From: Neodidymelliopsis sp. IMI 364377
Lineage: Eukaryota; Ascomycota; Dothideomycetes; Pleosporales; Didymellaceae
Direction: 5' to 3'
DNA length: 64,000 nt
NCBI GenBank assembly: GCA_027946375.1
Contig: JAPEUT010000030.1
Location: 1 to 64,000 of the forward strand
Below are positions 31,085 to 43,389 of the stretch, piece by piece (the stretch's first letter is position 1; every line of letters starts with the position of its first letter). A program made the translations under genes and the position numbers. Under the pieces are notes generated by a model. That model was not told the DNA's origin. It saw nothing but the letters and a program-made list of their open reading frames with translations, and ran no database searches.

Positions 31085-32821
31085 CTTGAAAGAGAGCGAC
31101 TGTTATGCCGGCTGAGCGAATGCACCAGCTTCGAACTGTAACGATTAGACATGCACGTGAGGAGATTTGAGAGTTTCCGGGACTTCACATGCAGGGCGCC
31201 CTGGCAGTCAAGGAAATTGGACCAGAGCACAGGGACCTCCATTGTAGAGTCACACAATTGGAGACCCGCCACCCTGGAAACGAACTGGTTTGATACAAAG
31301 GGCTGATCAAGGGTTTCGCTGATGATATTCACGTACCTGAGGAGTAACGATAGGCTGAAGGCTAGAGCTTGAAGGAGAGGGATGCGAGCGAGCAGCAGCC
31401 CGTGACTATAAGGGAACGATGACGGTGGCTAGCAGTCCACAGCTTACAGTAGCGTGCCGTTGAGCTGGCAGGGCTGGGCCTAAGCTTCAACAACAATCCT
31501 GCTTACCAGGATAGGTGAATACCAGCGCTGGGTAAAGAATATGCAGGCATAAGGCAACGATCGACCTGGCTATACTGTTCGACAGCAGCCCGGCCGGGGC
31601 CGCAGTAGAGTGGGGATGGATGGTACATCACCTCAACAACGCGAGAACGTGACTGCCATGGAAAAGAGGTGAGCACTACCGGGATTGGATGGCGCCAGAG
31701 GCGAAGCTACGGCCAAGAAGCATCGGATGTGGTGCAGAATGCGGGCGAAAGACTCGGCTCCTCTACGCGGACACGGTCGGACAGGAGTGAGACGGTATGC
31801 ACACTATCCAGAACAGTGGTCTAGATATTGCTCGTAAAGTCTACGCTCATGGCGTTTGCTGACATGAACGAGCATGTACTGCATCGAGCTAGCAACCTGC
31901 CCAGAGTATACTAGACGACTGCGGCATATCAGTGAATGTGTACATTAGCGCCGTGAAGGATGATGATGGAGGGTGGCAGGGCCTGTAGAACATGGTAAGG
32001 GTCGAAGTATCGAAGAATTCGACAGCAATCTATCGCGTCGCCACAAGCTCTAGCGTTCGCCTCGCTCTGATCGGCGGTACATCGTCGTGATCCGCATCGT
32101 ACAGCAGGTGCAACAAAGACGAACTGTGCGACAAAAATCGACTGTGTAGAGTTTGTGCGGCTCAAGAGTAAGCACTGTATTGCTCACGTGCAAGCCAGCA
32201 AGCCTCACTAGCGCAAAGTCGGACCAATCACCGGCAACCACTACGCCTTTACAGTCTAGTACCCAACGTTCTCCGGGCCGCCCTCTAATCCTCCTTCCTC
32301 AGCCACCTTTATCTCTGCAACCTTTCCTGCAGCCCTGGCACACAGCTTCCCAGGTTGGTCTGGGCACAACCAGCCTGATTCTCCTCCAATAGTCAGCCTG
32401 GAACCAGCCATGAACTTTGCGTTCCCTCACCGGTTACCAGCGACCAATTATTTCCAGGGATTCCAATATGAGTGGAACCCAAGAAGCTGTTCTGCTGACA
32501 GTGCGATGGGTACCCCGCTCGTGGCGCGGAGGATGCTCAAAAGAAAGCATCGGGCTGTAGGCCTCGAGCACCTGGCTGGCCCTACTTACGCTCTGGGAAA
32601 CGAGCAGGGCTTCTTTCACGCTACAACGCTGACACACTGAGGCCGCGGCCCTTCGGTCCTCTCCAGCAGCCCCAACCGACACTGATGCTTTATGCAAGCC
32701 TTGTGGTATCAGCCGACTTATCGATACGTACTAATCGTGCGTCTTTTGGTGTCGTTGACCCTTGTTATTGCCCGCTCGCCCTCTGATTTTACATCCTACT
32801 CGTTATGCTAGTTTCCCCACG
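31085..32821. promoter_or_regulatory. Long divergent intergenic region between two cell-surface genes
   Basis: About 1.74 kb between the adhesin start (minus strand) and the aspartic-protease-like start (plus strand). No ORF is convincing. A 76-codon ATG frame at 32410-32640 has no motif. Both genes must draw their promoters from here, and a 5' exon of the right-hand gene could lie in its last 200 bp. Confidence 0.45.
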
Positions 32822-35012
32822 ATGCATCTCCAAAAGCGTGCCGATGTACGACCACTGCCACACCCACCGATCGTTGTAAATGCAAGCGGGACTTTTGACG
32901 GCAACGACGGGAAATGGTCGAGTTTTGTTATCAACGTCAATTCTGACGAGGTCGGCAAAGATGGTCAGAACTTCAAGGCCCTTGTTTCGACGTCTTCGTC
33001 AGTCACGCTTGTGCCTGCGCGGAATGAGTGGTGCGATATGGACTGCGCAGAGCGAAGGGGAGTACAGCCTTACGATGGGAAACAGCCGCTGGGTGTAGAA
33101 TCCTCGTCGAACTGGCAAAAGTCCGGGCTCGAGAACATTCCACTTCCCTACTGGTACTCGGCAGTTGTTCCAGGTGATGCTCCTAATGGCACCTGGGGTC
33201 TATCGAATGTTGGGCTTGGACCGACCTCAGCAGACAGCCCTGTCGTGGCGGAACGATATGTTGTGCAGTATACTATCGACGACTTCTTCATGGCCTCTTT
33301 CGGACTGGCGGTAGGTGAAGTCGGTCCAGACAGCGCTACCCGGGCGACCTTTTTGTCATCACTGGAAGACGGCGGCTCCGTCGCAAGTTCGTCATATGGT
33401 TACACAGCTGGCGCATACTATCGTGAGTCATTTTGGTGTTCTTTTTCATTCTATTCCATCTTCTACGACGAAGTTGCAGTATCTCAGCTCTCACTGACCA
33501 AACCTAGGCACCAACATGCTCGGCAGCCTTGTACTTGGCGGCTACGACAAGTCAAGGATGACCGACAAAAGCATTTCCATGTCAATGCCAAACTCAAAGA
33601 ATACTACACTTGTTGTTGGAGTACAATCGATAATATACACCCCGGATCAGGATGTTGCGTCTGACAGCAAGGCCTTTACGTCGGGAGGCTTTTTGGCTGA
33701 CATCGACTCGACCCTGCCATATCTAGTGCTTCCAGAGAACATCTGTGACAAGTTTCAAGAAAATTTTCACTTGACGTACGACGACAATCGGGACCTGTAC
33801 ACAGTGAATTCGTCGTCACATGCCGCGAATATACAACAGAACGCCACGGTCACCTTCAAGATTGGAGTTAGCGCCAGAGACAGTGACGAATTCGCAAACA
33901 TAGAGCTGCCGTACGCTGCTTTCGACCAGCAGATCGGCACTCGAACGGGAGAGAACATGACGAATTACTTCCCGATCAAGAAATCGAAAGACGGGATATA
34001 TACGCTCGGTCGCACATTCTTGCAAGAAGCATACATCGTCGTCGACTACGAGCGCGCCAATTTCACAGTCGCTCAAGCTTACTACTCGGACCCCATGCCA
34101 AAAGCGAACGTTATTACCATCCTCAACCAGACATGGGTCCCAGGAGACCCCACAAACACATCAGAGACAGGTGGTTCTGGTGGGAGTTTGGCTCCAGGTG
34201 CCATCGCTGGAACAGTTGTTGGGATTGTCATCGCTTTCGTGATCGCGGGCATCATCGCATTCTGCTGGTGGAGGAAGCGAAAAGATAAGAAAGAAGCCAC
34301 CCGAAAGACCCAGGAAGCGTCTGAAATCGACACAGGGCTGGCAGGGAACGAAATCAAGTACAGACGCGTGTCCGAGCTTACAGGATCTGACCTCCCCAGT
34401 TCACCGAAAACAGCTGTTGGAGGTTACTATTCGACTGATCATAAATCCATTCCACCCATCAGCGAGATGTCGCCCGATAGCCCGCCAGTTGAGTTGTACA
34501 GCCCACCGCCCGAGAGTGCGAGCGATCTCGATGGTGCTCGTGATTACTTTACCGCTGGCAAGGTTCGCAGGCGAGGCGCACAGAGAGACCGCGATTCATC
34601 TGGTCAGAACACGCCGGGTACGCCCATTGCTGAGCTCCCAGGCGATGAAGGCCAGTTTCAGACCCCCGGTACACACTTCGAGCCTGTGAGCCCGCTCAAC
34701 AGCCCACTACACAGCCGTGGTCCTAGCGACTCATCCTTGTCAAGGAACATCGATGAAAGACTAGCAGACCACAAGCAAGGCGCCAACAGACCGGTGCATC
34801 CTGCAGAGGGTGTCGCTATTGGTGAAGAAGTGGGGCCAGAAGACGAGGCGCAGCCCGAGGCCACTACAGAAATCACCAGAGACCGACGCCCTTCACACAC
34901 CCGAGGTCTCAGCGACAACACAATTGCGAGCGACAGCACGGCGGTCTCACAGCCCACACCGGAGGAACAGGAGCGTTGGGCCAAGGAGCCCCGACGACCT
35001 CTATCCGAATAA
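32822..35012 (+). CDS. Membrane-anchored aspartic-protease-like protein, catalytic Asp missing, two exons
   Basis: Exons 32822-33422 and 33508-35012 (85-nt intron, GTGAGT donor) give 701 aa. The fold is pepsin-like (peptidase A1): WSSFVINV and FKALVSTSSSVTLVP (residues about 52-64), then TNMLGSLVLGGYD, the second-lobe segment DIDSTLPYLVLP (about 265) and GIYTLGRTFLQEAYIVVDYE. Active pepsins have DTG at both sites. Here the first is STS with no Asp and the second is DST, so proteolysis is unlikely. A transmembrane helix lies at about 431-455 (AGTVVGIVIAFVIAGIIAFC), followed by a basic stop and a 240-residue Ser/Pro-rich cytoplasmic tail. The N-terminus has a KR site (LQKRAD) but no signal peptide, so an upstream exon is probably missing. 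A surface sensor or scaffold is plausible. Confidence 0.8.
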
Positions 35013-35976
35013 GGGTGAGAGAATCATGTTATGAGACACTTCGGTGGCCTTAATTCTTTGCATTTGTTTCCGTTGTTCGTTGGCTGTCGGCACTTGTTGA
35101 ACATATACTCCCCTCGGGGACTTTTCCGCGGATTTGTTTCTTGGTGAATAGTTGATACCCACTAGTACGCTCTTTATGATGAGATGAACTGTAATATCAC
35201 GAATTTCTAGTTCAAACGCTTTGAGACATGCTTAAGCGGTGACTGTGCGGCAGAGAGTAGCATTGTTCTTTGCGTCCATTGTCCAAGTGGCGAAGACTCG
35301 CCATGACTCTCAGACAGATGCAGGTCAATCTGAACGTAAGACGGGATGGTATCGCAGGTTTAGTCAGGCCCGTCCATCCGCTATTGGTTACATACCAGTT
35401 AGCCACGTGGACGTGTAAAGCGCTGCTCAGGTACGGATCCCTTGTTGATATGTGACGGCACTTTTTGATATATAGTCCTTGCGAAGATGCCTCGCTGTAA
35501 CCAAGAAATGCGTGGATGATAACGCTACAAATGAGACACAATCGCTAGCAGGACGCCTTAGCTGAATCTAGATCGGGTCCATAAGCAGCAACAGTCTGTA
35601 ATGGTCATCCATACTACTCATGATTGCTCAGGTCTAGAATACGGCAAAACAAGGGTATCTGTGTGAGGCGACGTCATCAATAGCTTCCTAATTAATATTG
35701 ATGCCGAATGCCTAAAGGCTGACGTTGAACCCGGGTCAGCAGAGAGGCTGGTTGCTGCTGATGGTGGGCTGATGCGTAAGCGAGTTGCATTGGTCGGGTA
35801 AAGTGCTGTCCTGTGCCTTCGGATCGAAAGGATCTCAAGATGGGGAACGTGGGTTTGTGGAAGTGGATGAATGATATGACTGATATTGCTCCATCGATGC
35901 AGAAAGTACACTAGCTATGCTGTGATTCCCTTCACAGGTAATCAATGTGAATCTAAACACCAACAATGCAATCATG
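35013..35976. other. Intergenic between convergent genes: nothing recognised
   Basis: About 960 bp between two convergent stop codons. Only short ORFs; it should contain the two 3' UTRs and terminators. Confidence 0.5.
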
Positions 35977-37840
35977 TCATGAACCTTCTTGGTCTTGCTG
36001 TTCAGGCTTCGGTCTTTTGCCCTGACCACGTGCGTGATTTGTCTGTTGTTTTACCGCATGCTGGCCGTAGTCCTCATACTGATTGTGGGACTGTACAGCT
36101 TCAGGCATAGGCGGCAGATATGATGCGCTCGTCATGCGCGGCGCGTATGATGGAGGCATTTGACCAGTATAATGTGGATATGGTCCAGCGCTGGGTACTG
36201 ATACAGACTCGAGCTCAGGTGATCGCGAAGGGGGCTCTGCGTACTGGCGGAGAGGTACCGTGTGCTGCCGTTGCTGTGCGTATGGCAAGACGAGAGGCCC
36301 GTGTCCGTGTTCAAGACCAGCAGGAAGCCGACTGATGTTTGTGAAAAGGCTATATGTTGGGTTAGTATTCAAGAAAGATAGTGGCCATTGTATGACCGGC
36401 AGCCAGCTCTTGTCGACCCCATCATAGCAGGCTTTCATCAAACGATAGCCCCAGCCGTCCATGAACCAGTAGCGAGGCTCAGCAGCGAACAGCATGGTGG
36501 CATAGTACATCAGTATCACAAGCGCCCCTGAATTTCTTTGTCGGATGTATGCTAAGAAATCTCCATTGAGATGCAATGGCCAGAAGAACAGGAACCGTAG
36601 TTCCCTGTTGTCTACTCGAGGAGGGTTCGCCAGCTTGAGCACCGGCTCGAAGTGAGCAACGGTACTCAGATATGCAGTACGTTCTTGTTCTGATATATCG
36701 GATGTGGTCTCGATGAACGTGATCAACTCAGGTATGCGCTGCATAAGCTCATCAAGTAGTGGTTGAGAAGGAGTGGACTCCAACGGATCGCGAAACATTG
36801 GAGCTAGAAACGACTCCAGCACATGCACTTGTGCAAGGGCGAGCACATTGCCCATGCCCTGCATTAGCGTGAAGATGTTCAAGATCCCGTCGATGGCGGA
36901 CGACGCTGCGGTCTCTGCGAAGGTTGCCTCGAATCCGGTCGAAGCGAAGACACCTAGGGTGAGAAGAGTGGAGGTCGCAACAATGGCTGCAGCTTCATCC
37001 AAAACGATGTTCTGGAGCTTCGGTCGCATTCCCTTGATAGCAAGATCTTGATGGTGAATGCCCAAGGTGTAGTAATCCTGGCGCTGATCAGGATTTTGCG
37101 AGGCTTTGTGAAATGCTGCAAACGCTAGGATCTCGTGCATCAAGAACGTATGGGTGACGGCGTGTTTAGGAGCTTCAACTCTCCATGTATGTCGCATATC
37201 ATCTCGCTGTGATAATTCATCATACGCTTCGATAGTCCAGTGGTGCCTATATCGTTTCAGCGTTGCTTATCCAATGTCTTTGAGTTCACAAACATCAACT
37301 CTACGTCCCGTACCCAGAGGTCTGATTGGCTAGTTGAGGGCTTATGGATGAACGGTCTGAGAAAAGGAAATTGATCTCCTTGCGAGCTGGGTGAGCTGCC
37401 TTCTGAGGCTCCATCTCCAGGCGACATGGCTGGTGCGTTGAGCACATAGTCAATGAGTAGAGAGGGCGATGATGTTGAAGAACCCTATACATTTCTTAGC
37501 CGCACGTTACACAGCGTGGCCGCTTAAACTCACGGTCCTAGAACGTTCAGACTGCTTGTCACGCTTTGGAGCAGTACTACTACTACTACTACTTGTAGCT
37601 GCCGCAGATGGAGCGGGAGCCCCGGGATCTGTGGTAAGGCTGCATTGTACACCATGTCTTGCACAATTAGTACATGGCTTGAGTTCGTCGCACTGTCAAA
37701 TCGTTAGTTTCTGTGCTTCGACGATCCGTTGACGAATGGCGATCCAGCAGCTAGACGCGGCTCTGTGAACGCACCTTCACGTGGCGTGCCTTGCACTGGC
37801 GGCACCCCAACCGACTCTTCTTGTGGCCTAGACGCGGCAT
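35977..37840 (-). CDS. Zn(II)2Cys6 transcription factor, four exons
   Basis: Nuclear DNA-binding regulator specific to fungi. Exons 37840-37775, 37692-37534, 37484-37294 and 37246-35977 give 561 aa; introns are 82, 49 and 47 nt. The zinc cluster spans the first intron: GCRQCKARHVK|CDELKPCTNCARHGVQC, with spacing C-x2-C-x6-C-x5-C-x2-C-x6-C. A Ser run coded by an agt/act microsatellite (near 37578) and a basic KRDKQSERSRT follow. The regulatory domain begins with DVELM|HHWTIEAYDEL and HTFLMHEILAFAAFH, like the UPC2/sterol-uptake-control group of C6 proteins. The C-terminus (last 110 residues) is Pro/Ser/Tyr/Gln-rich. Only the C-terminal 406 codons are visible without splicing. The target pathway is unknown; no metabolic cluster surrounds it. 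Confidence 0.92.
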
Positions 37841-38701
37841 TGAGGTTTCACTGACCAGTCAGGTGGCGCTTGAAGTCGCTCTCCCGCAATCCGGATGGGT
37901 CACCCTCGATGCGCCACTGAATGGTGTCGTTGATCAAAAGCGAATGCGAGGCGGGGTGGAAGATTACGGTGGGTCGACCATCTCTTCGAGCGTGGGCGGC
38001 ATGGCGCTATCCCCTGTTTGCTACCGATGAAGCCATGAGCAGAGTCAGTTTCGGGTTCGCGTTGCCTGCAGAGAGCGCAAAGGAGGGCTACTGATCGACA
38101 ACATTCAACTTGTAGACGTTGTTCACGATGCTACGTCCGTCACGACACGGAGCTCTACAGTCCGGCTGACTAATAATACATCGTCTCAGATGTGAGCGAC
38201 ACTTCGCAACTCATAATACACGTCCGTTACGCATCACACCTTCAAGACCTTCCAATATTAACCAACCACGAGATACGAGTTTAAGCTCCAGCGGTAGAGG
38301 CTGTGTCGTGTATCGGTGACAGCGGCATTGCCCGTCGGCAGACCGTAACCGCACGCCGATGCATTGGCTCGAGCCAGTGTTGACATCATAGCTCCAACGC
38401 CAGGAAACTAACTCAAAAACATACGTGCTGGCATTCGAAGAGACTGTGAGGTATTCTGCAAACTCATGATACCGTCTTCAAGCGATCGTTCATCAACAAT
38501 GGAGCACGTTCTCAATTGGACCTTGACTCGTTCCGAGAATCTGCCCTTTCAGCTATCCGCATGCAGTCACAGTGTCGTATCACAATGCTCATATTATGGA
38601 TATATGAATCGAAAGGAGAAAGTACCTTCGAGTTGGAGCATAACAACAAGAACTTGCATAACACCACAGACTAACCTAACCTGAAAACCGCACCTCCAAA
38701 C
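37841..38701. promoter_or_regulatory. Divergent promoter of the Zn2Cys6 factor and SRR1-like gene
   Basis: The two start codons are about 860 bp apart on opposite strands. No ORF is convincing. An internal CGG-type site for the C6 factor could exist but none was singled out. Confidence 0.45.
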
Positions 38702-39919
38702 ATGGGATCACTATCAGCCTCGGTTGACAGTCAAGGACATTCACCGTCGAGACAGACACCTCTAGAAGTGGTGCTACCTGGGACGATGGAGGAAGCCTTT
38801 CGTTATGAGGTCAATCTCGCTGAACTTGAGACGGCGTACGGGGAGCGACAAGTATTCAGCCGAGAACTACTGCTTAAGATCAAAAACGACAGACAGACAG
38901 CGGTGGATGAGGGGCAAGAGACTTGGAAAGACCGATTGAGGTTCATCCAGTATACCAACCGCTTTGGTACCTTCAACATCTGGGATACGGAAATGGAAGA
39001 GCCCAATGACGACTTCGTTGGTGTTAGGTATATGTCACGCGTAGAACTACACCCAGACTTCCAGAAGGTTTGCTGGAAGTTTTCCGAATCGAACGAATGC
39101 CTACGTATATACAATCAAGAGCTAATCGACGAACAGAAGACATGGATACCTGTCCCGTATGTGCTGACAATGGGGAAACGAGTGGGACACTTAGAGCATA
39201 CACAAAGTGAGGTCATGCGGGCTTACTACGATAGACTCGTTCATACGAAAAAGTTGTGGATGCAAGAGAGCGACTCTAAAAGAAAGCTTTTAAATGTTGC
39301 AGAGGCTTTAGCATCGAAATTCAGCTCCATCACAAAGATAGTCTGTTTCGGACTTGGCGCTATCAGGCTTGACCCTGCATTTTATCAATCAGCTCTCCAA
39401 CACATGGCCGTTTTCTCCATTGCACATGCGATAGAGAACTCATACAAAGCTCGAGGTCTGTTTCAGAAGACAATCGATATCATACTACAGGATCCATGCT
39501 ATTCGCTCAAGGATGGTCAGTTGCTGGAGCGTATATACGGTAGGTCGCTTGTGCACGCCACGGATCCAGAAGGTCTACTCGCCATCGACTCCCATACGAT
39601 TGTCGTGACCGCCCATCTCCCGGTGACCATGCCGCTCATGCAGATAATTGCAGATTTGGGTGAGGGGCATGAAGACAATCGACCGGCCGCGATCTTCTGC
39701 GACAGCATGAAGCTTGATATCCACAAGGAGATGTATAGCCTCTTAAACCGGTCTTCGCCATCAGTGGCACGTTTCCTAACTGGAAAATATGAAATGTCGG
39801 ACTTCCAAGATCATTACCTCGAGGAAGTGCTATGGAAAGATATATACAGAGACACTCCGGAAGACGGTCGCGACCTGGTATATTGGTTGTCTCGGGCGCA
39901 GTTGTATACTCGTAAGTAG
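38702..39919 (+). CDS. SRR1-like domain protein
   Basis: Single exon, 405 aa, starting MGSLSASVDSQGHSPSRQ after a good A at -3. The C-terminal half carries the SRR1 signature: SSITKIVCFGLGAIRLD (about residues 208-224), then QDPCYSLKDGQLLERIYG, IVVTAHLPVTMPLMQIIADL and PAAIFCDSMKLDIH. SRR1 was named from an Arabidopsis protein in red-light signalling; fungal members are common and mostly uncharacterised. The N-terminal 200 residues are helical and charged and seem specific to fungi. There is no signal peptide or membrane segment, so it is probably cytosolic or nuclear. It is divergent from the C6 regulator. The family is confident and the biochemical function unknown. Confidence 0.82.
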   Translation: MGSLSASVDSQGHSPSRQTPLEVVLPGTMEEAFRYEVNLAELETAYGERQVFSRELLLKIKNDRQTAVDEGQETWKDRLRFIQYTNRFGTFNIWDTEMEEPNDDFVGVRYMSRVELHPDFQKVCWKFSESNECLRIYNQELIDEQKTWIPVPYVLTMGKRVGHLEHTQSEVMRAYYDRLVHTKKLWMQESDSKRKLLNVAEALASKFSSITKIVCFGLGAIRLDPAFYQSALQHMAVFSIAHAIENSYKARGLFQKTIDIILQDPCYSLKDGQLLERIYGRSLVHATDPEGLLAIDSHTIVVTAHLPVTMPLMQIIADLGEGHEDNRPAAIFCDSMKLDIHKEMYSLLNRSSPSVARFLTGKYEMSDFQDHYLEEVLWKDIYRDTPEDGRDLVYWLSRAQLYTRK

Positions 39920-40236
39920 TATGTCCATAGTATTTGAATTGATACCAAGGACATGGAGTCAGTAATGTTGTCAAGGTGTGAAGACGAGTCATGTGCTAGC
40001 GTGTTGGACCCTTGCGCGACACGCGCGACCTCGGGAAGTGGCGTTCGTCATGGTTCACGAACATTCCACTCCTCGTCACCGCCGCTGCCTACCGTTGATT
40101 ATAACACATCTCCACGCTGAATCTTCAACATAACACATAACGCAAATACCAGGAGCAGACCTACAAGTTTTTGACTCAGTCCATCGCTCTATTCGAACCC
40201 CGGACCAAATCGTACGGTCAAATAGAAACCGTCAAG
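39920..40236. other. Intergenic: 3' UTR and promoter
   Basis: About 317 bp between two plus-strand genes, containing the 3' flank of the SRR1-like gene and the promoter of the PPPDE-thioredoxin-PUL gene. Confidence 0.45.
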
Positions 40237-42141
40237 ATGGATGTGCAACTCTACGTGTATGACCTTTCACAGGTAGGCTAAACACGGGCGCAATCTTGCT
40301 ACATTCAGGATACTAACAAGCCTAGGGCCTTGCACGTAGCATGTCACGACAGTTCCTCGGGATCCAGATTGACGCCGTATACCACACATCGATCGTTCTC
40401 GAAGGCATCGAATACTACTATGGAGGTGGAATCCAGACATGTAGAGCTGGCGCAACACATCACGGTCGACCGATGGAGACAGTCAAGCTTGGGCAAACAG
40501 CATTACCGCTGGAGGTCATCCTCGAATATCTTGAGTCGCTGAAGACAATATACACTGCAGAGGTATGTCTCCTACTCCATCACTTCGCAAGAGGCTGCTA
40601 ACGCGTTGCAGGCATACGATCTGTTTCTACACAACTGCAACAACTTCTCAAACGACTTTGCAATGTTCCTCGTAGGCAAGGGGATACCCGCGCACATCAC
40701 CAGTCTTCCACAAGACGTCCTCAACACACCTTTCGGTCAGATGCTCAGACCTCAGCTTGATAGCATGATGCGCCCCATCACGCAAGCACCCACACCCCAA
40801 CCCGTTGCGCCAGCACGAACACAAGTTCAGGCGAACACAAGTAACGGTGCCTCTGTTGATAGCGACAATGAACTTGCAGCTTGTACAGGACGCGTCAACA
40901 ACGTCACAACGATCAAAGAGGTCGATCGGTTGCTAGGGTTGGCCAAAGACCGCTGTGCTATCATCTTCTTTACCAGTGCAACCTGCGCTCCCTGCAAGCT
41001 CGTCTATCAACCCTACGACGATCTTGCTGCAGAAGCAGGCACCAAGTGCATCTTTATCAAAATCGACTTCACGCGTGCGGACCGCTCTGTCAACGTCCGC
41101 TACCCCAACGTCCGCGCAACACCAACTTTCATCTCGTACAGCAAAGGATCGAAGCAAGATGAATGGAGCGGAGCTGATCCGCGACAACTGCGCAGCAACG
41201 TGGAATCGTTGTTGACTGCTACCTTTCCACCACACCCACATCTTACACAGAGCACGCCCCATCTATTGCGCCAGAGCCAGCGTCCAATCACATTTACAAA
41301 GGTTCCACCGCTCGAAAAGTTGGTAGCAAAGATGGGTGACACTGGCAAGGATCCTGCCGTGTCGTCGATGGTGTCTTTTATCAACACCCGTGAAAAGTCC
41401 GGTGCCATGGAAGCGCCCTTGACCAAACTACCGCAATTCGCCGGTTTCTTGAGGAAAGCCACATCACAACTCCCCCCAGAGTCGCTTTTCACAGCATTTG
41501 ATCTGCTGAGAGTCGCGCTCACAGATGTGCGCGTTGCTGGTTTCTTTGCCGAAGAGCACAAAGGCGCGACAGGTACTCCGGCGACGGTCCATTACATGCT
41601 CAGCCATGTCGAGGGCTTGGGCGATTCAGCACCGTATCCACTGCGTCTCACTACCCTGCACCTCGCGTGCAATCTCTTCAACTCTCCGCTCTTTGTCCCC
41701 CATCTGCTCTCACCACCACTATCGTCAGTACTTGTCTCGATCCTCACAACCTCTCTGCTCGACGACAAACACCCGGCGCTCAAAGCGTCCGCCCTCAATC
41801 TCGCGATGAACCTTGCATCCTCAAATCACCAGATTCGCATGAAGAAGTACGGTGGGAACGTTGCACATACGCTTTCTTCTGCGTCTGAGCTGCAAGACTC
41901 CGAACAGACTGAGCTGCTGGCGTCGTTGCTTGAGACTCTGAGTGCCGAAGCGGAGTGGAGCGAGAACAAGAAGATGGCGGTGATTACTACTGGCTGGCTT
42001 GTGTACGGGGCGGACATAGATGGTGAGCTGAGAGATTTGTGGCGTATTATGGACGCTGCTGGGACGGTGGGCAGCATTCAGGCTAAGGCTGCTGAGGATA
42101 GATTGATGGTAAAGGAGGTGCAGAAGCTTTTGGAGGCATAG
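40237..42141 (+). CDS. PPPDE (DeSI-type) - thioredoxin - PUL domain protein, three exons
   Basis: Exons 40237-40272, 40326-40562 and 40612-42141 give 600 aa; introns are 53 and 49 nt with ACTAACAAG and GCTAACGCG branch sites. Residues 1-150 are a PPPDE domain, a papain-like deubiquitinase/deSUMOylase fold: MDVQLYVYDLSQGLA, catalytic His about 32 in IDAVYHTSIV, YYYGGGIQ, and catalytic Cys about 100 in FLHNCNNFSNDFAMFLVG. Residues about 190-295 are a thioredoxin domain with TSATCAPCKLVYQPY (Cys216, Cys219) and ATPTFISY. Residues about 325-595 are a helical PUL domain, the Cdc48/p97-binding module of Doa1/PLAA, beginning FTKVPPLEKLVAKMG. The order is shared by fungal relatives. I infer a role linking ubiquitin-like deconjugation to Cdc48. 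Confidence 0.9.
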
Positions 42142-42274
42142 CGATTTTCGGCATTAGACATATACCCCGCACGTTGCATATAGATATACCCTACTACCCT
42201 CCGGTCCAGCACTTGTTTCTATTGTGGTATACTATGACTGAACCGTCTCAAAGTGCCAACATATACACCTTCGT

Positions 42275-43389
42275 TCAGCACAAAGGCCACCCTCTCTCAG
42301 CTGACCCTCTCTTGACTCTCAACATGTCAACATTGTGCTTTCCACTTCCCATCCGTAACGCTGGCATGTACGCCTCACAATTACCATCCTTGATGTCACC
42401 TTTCCCACTCATTACTGTCACCGTACTTCCCAATCGACTCGCCCTCAGCGATGGCAACCCAATACTCTGTATACTCACTCTTCGACTCCGTGGCCAAGGT
42501 GAAAGTGGCATGCCTCCAGAATCTCTTGAGAATGATATATTGCGTCCGAATTCGCGTATCCGTGCAGGTGCTGTCGACACGACCAAGGACGTGAGGAAAG
42601 GAAGATTGGCAAAGACGATGAGAAGCGTGGATTCCGAGGTATAGAAGAAAATGTATCCCTGTGATTCTGGCGCGCTCAGGATGGAGTATCGAGCGAAGAT
42701 GTCGAGCACGAGTATCGAGATGCCAATGATCATGAGTACGGCAAGTAGAAAGTGTCGCGGTGTAGGGATGAAGGGCGTTGGAAGTATGAGGACGAGGAGA
42801 GTGGTAAGGATGCTGAAAGTAAGAGAGACGATTGTGTGGTTGTGGTGTGTCAAGCATTGATCGTCGCTGACTAGAGCTGATGGTTGGCACCATGAGAACA
42901 GAGAAATCTGTACGACAATGAACGAGAGTGCACAGACTATTGAGGCAACCTGGACGTAGCGTCTTCGTGAGAGATTAGATGCTACTGGGCTGCTGAGATT
43001 AGTAAAGTTTACCGTAGCCTACACGAAAAAAAACCTTACAAGATGCGCCAGTACAGCACCAAGAGACATGCTTTCACGAGCCATGCCGTAATGATCCGGA
43101 GCTCCTCGAGTACATATCTATATGTACGTTCTCGTGTCCCGGAACTGATGACAAGCGTAGTGAGGACAGTCGAAGCTGTGAACGGTATAATGAGAAAGAC
43201 CATGATCCAATCGTCAGCCTGCAGGCCTGTAAAGGACTTGAGCATGATGCGCCGAAAGACCCTAAATTGCTTCAGTAAACGATACAAATCCATACCCACG
43301 TGCCTCACTTACAGTCGCGCAAAGATGATCGAAACAGCTAAGGCGTAGAATGTCCATGACTGGACTATGAGAGAAGTGGTTGTCTCCAT
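42275..43389 (-). CDS. Rhodopsin-domain 7TM integral membrane protein, three exons
   Basis: Exons 43389-43313, 43261-43040 and 42992-42275 give 338 aa; introns are 51 and 47 nt (GTAAGT and GTAAGG donors). The spliced protein begins METTTSLIVQSWTFYALAVS and has about seven hydrophobic helices. Family marks of the fungal rhodopsin domain (PTH11-related integral membrane proteins) are LQADDWIMVFLIIPF after helix 1, ITAWLVKACLLVLYWRI, and VSDDQCLTHHNHTIVSLTFS with the loop Cys. The C-terminus is a short Ser/Arg-rich cytoplasmic tail. It lacks a retinal-binding Lys pattern that I can identify, so it is not a light pump. Plasma-membrane sensing is often suggested for the family. Without splicing only scattered fragments are visible. 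Confidence 0.85.

Noticed and set aside
32410..32640. 76-codon ATG ORF upstream of the aspartic-protease-like gene
   Set aside because: No signal peptide or homology, and it cannot be spliced in frame to 32822 with good sites.
43040..43389. Microbial opsin light pump
   Set aside because: The 7TM gene fits the fungal rhodopsin-domain (PTH11-related) family, with no retinal-Lys helix pattern.
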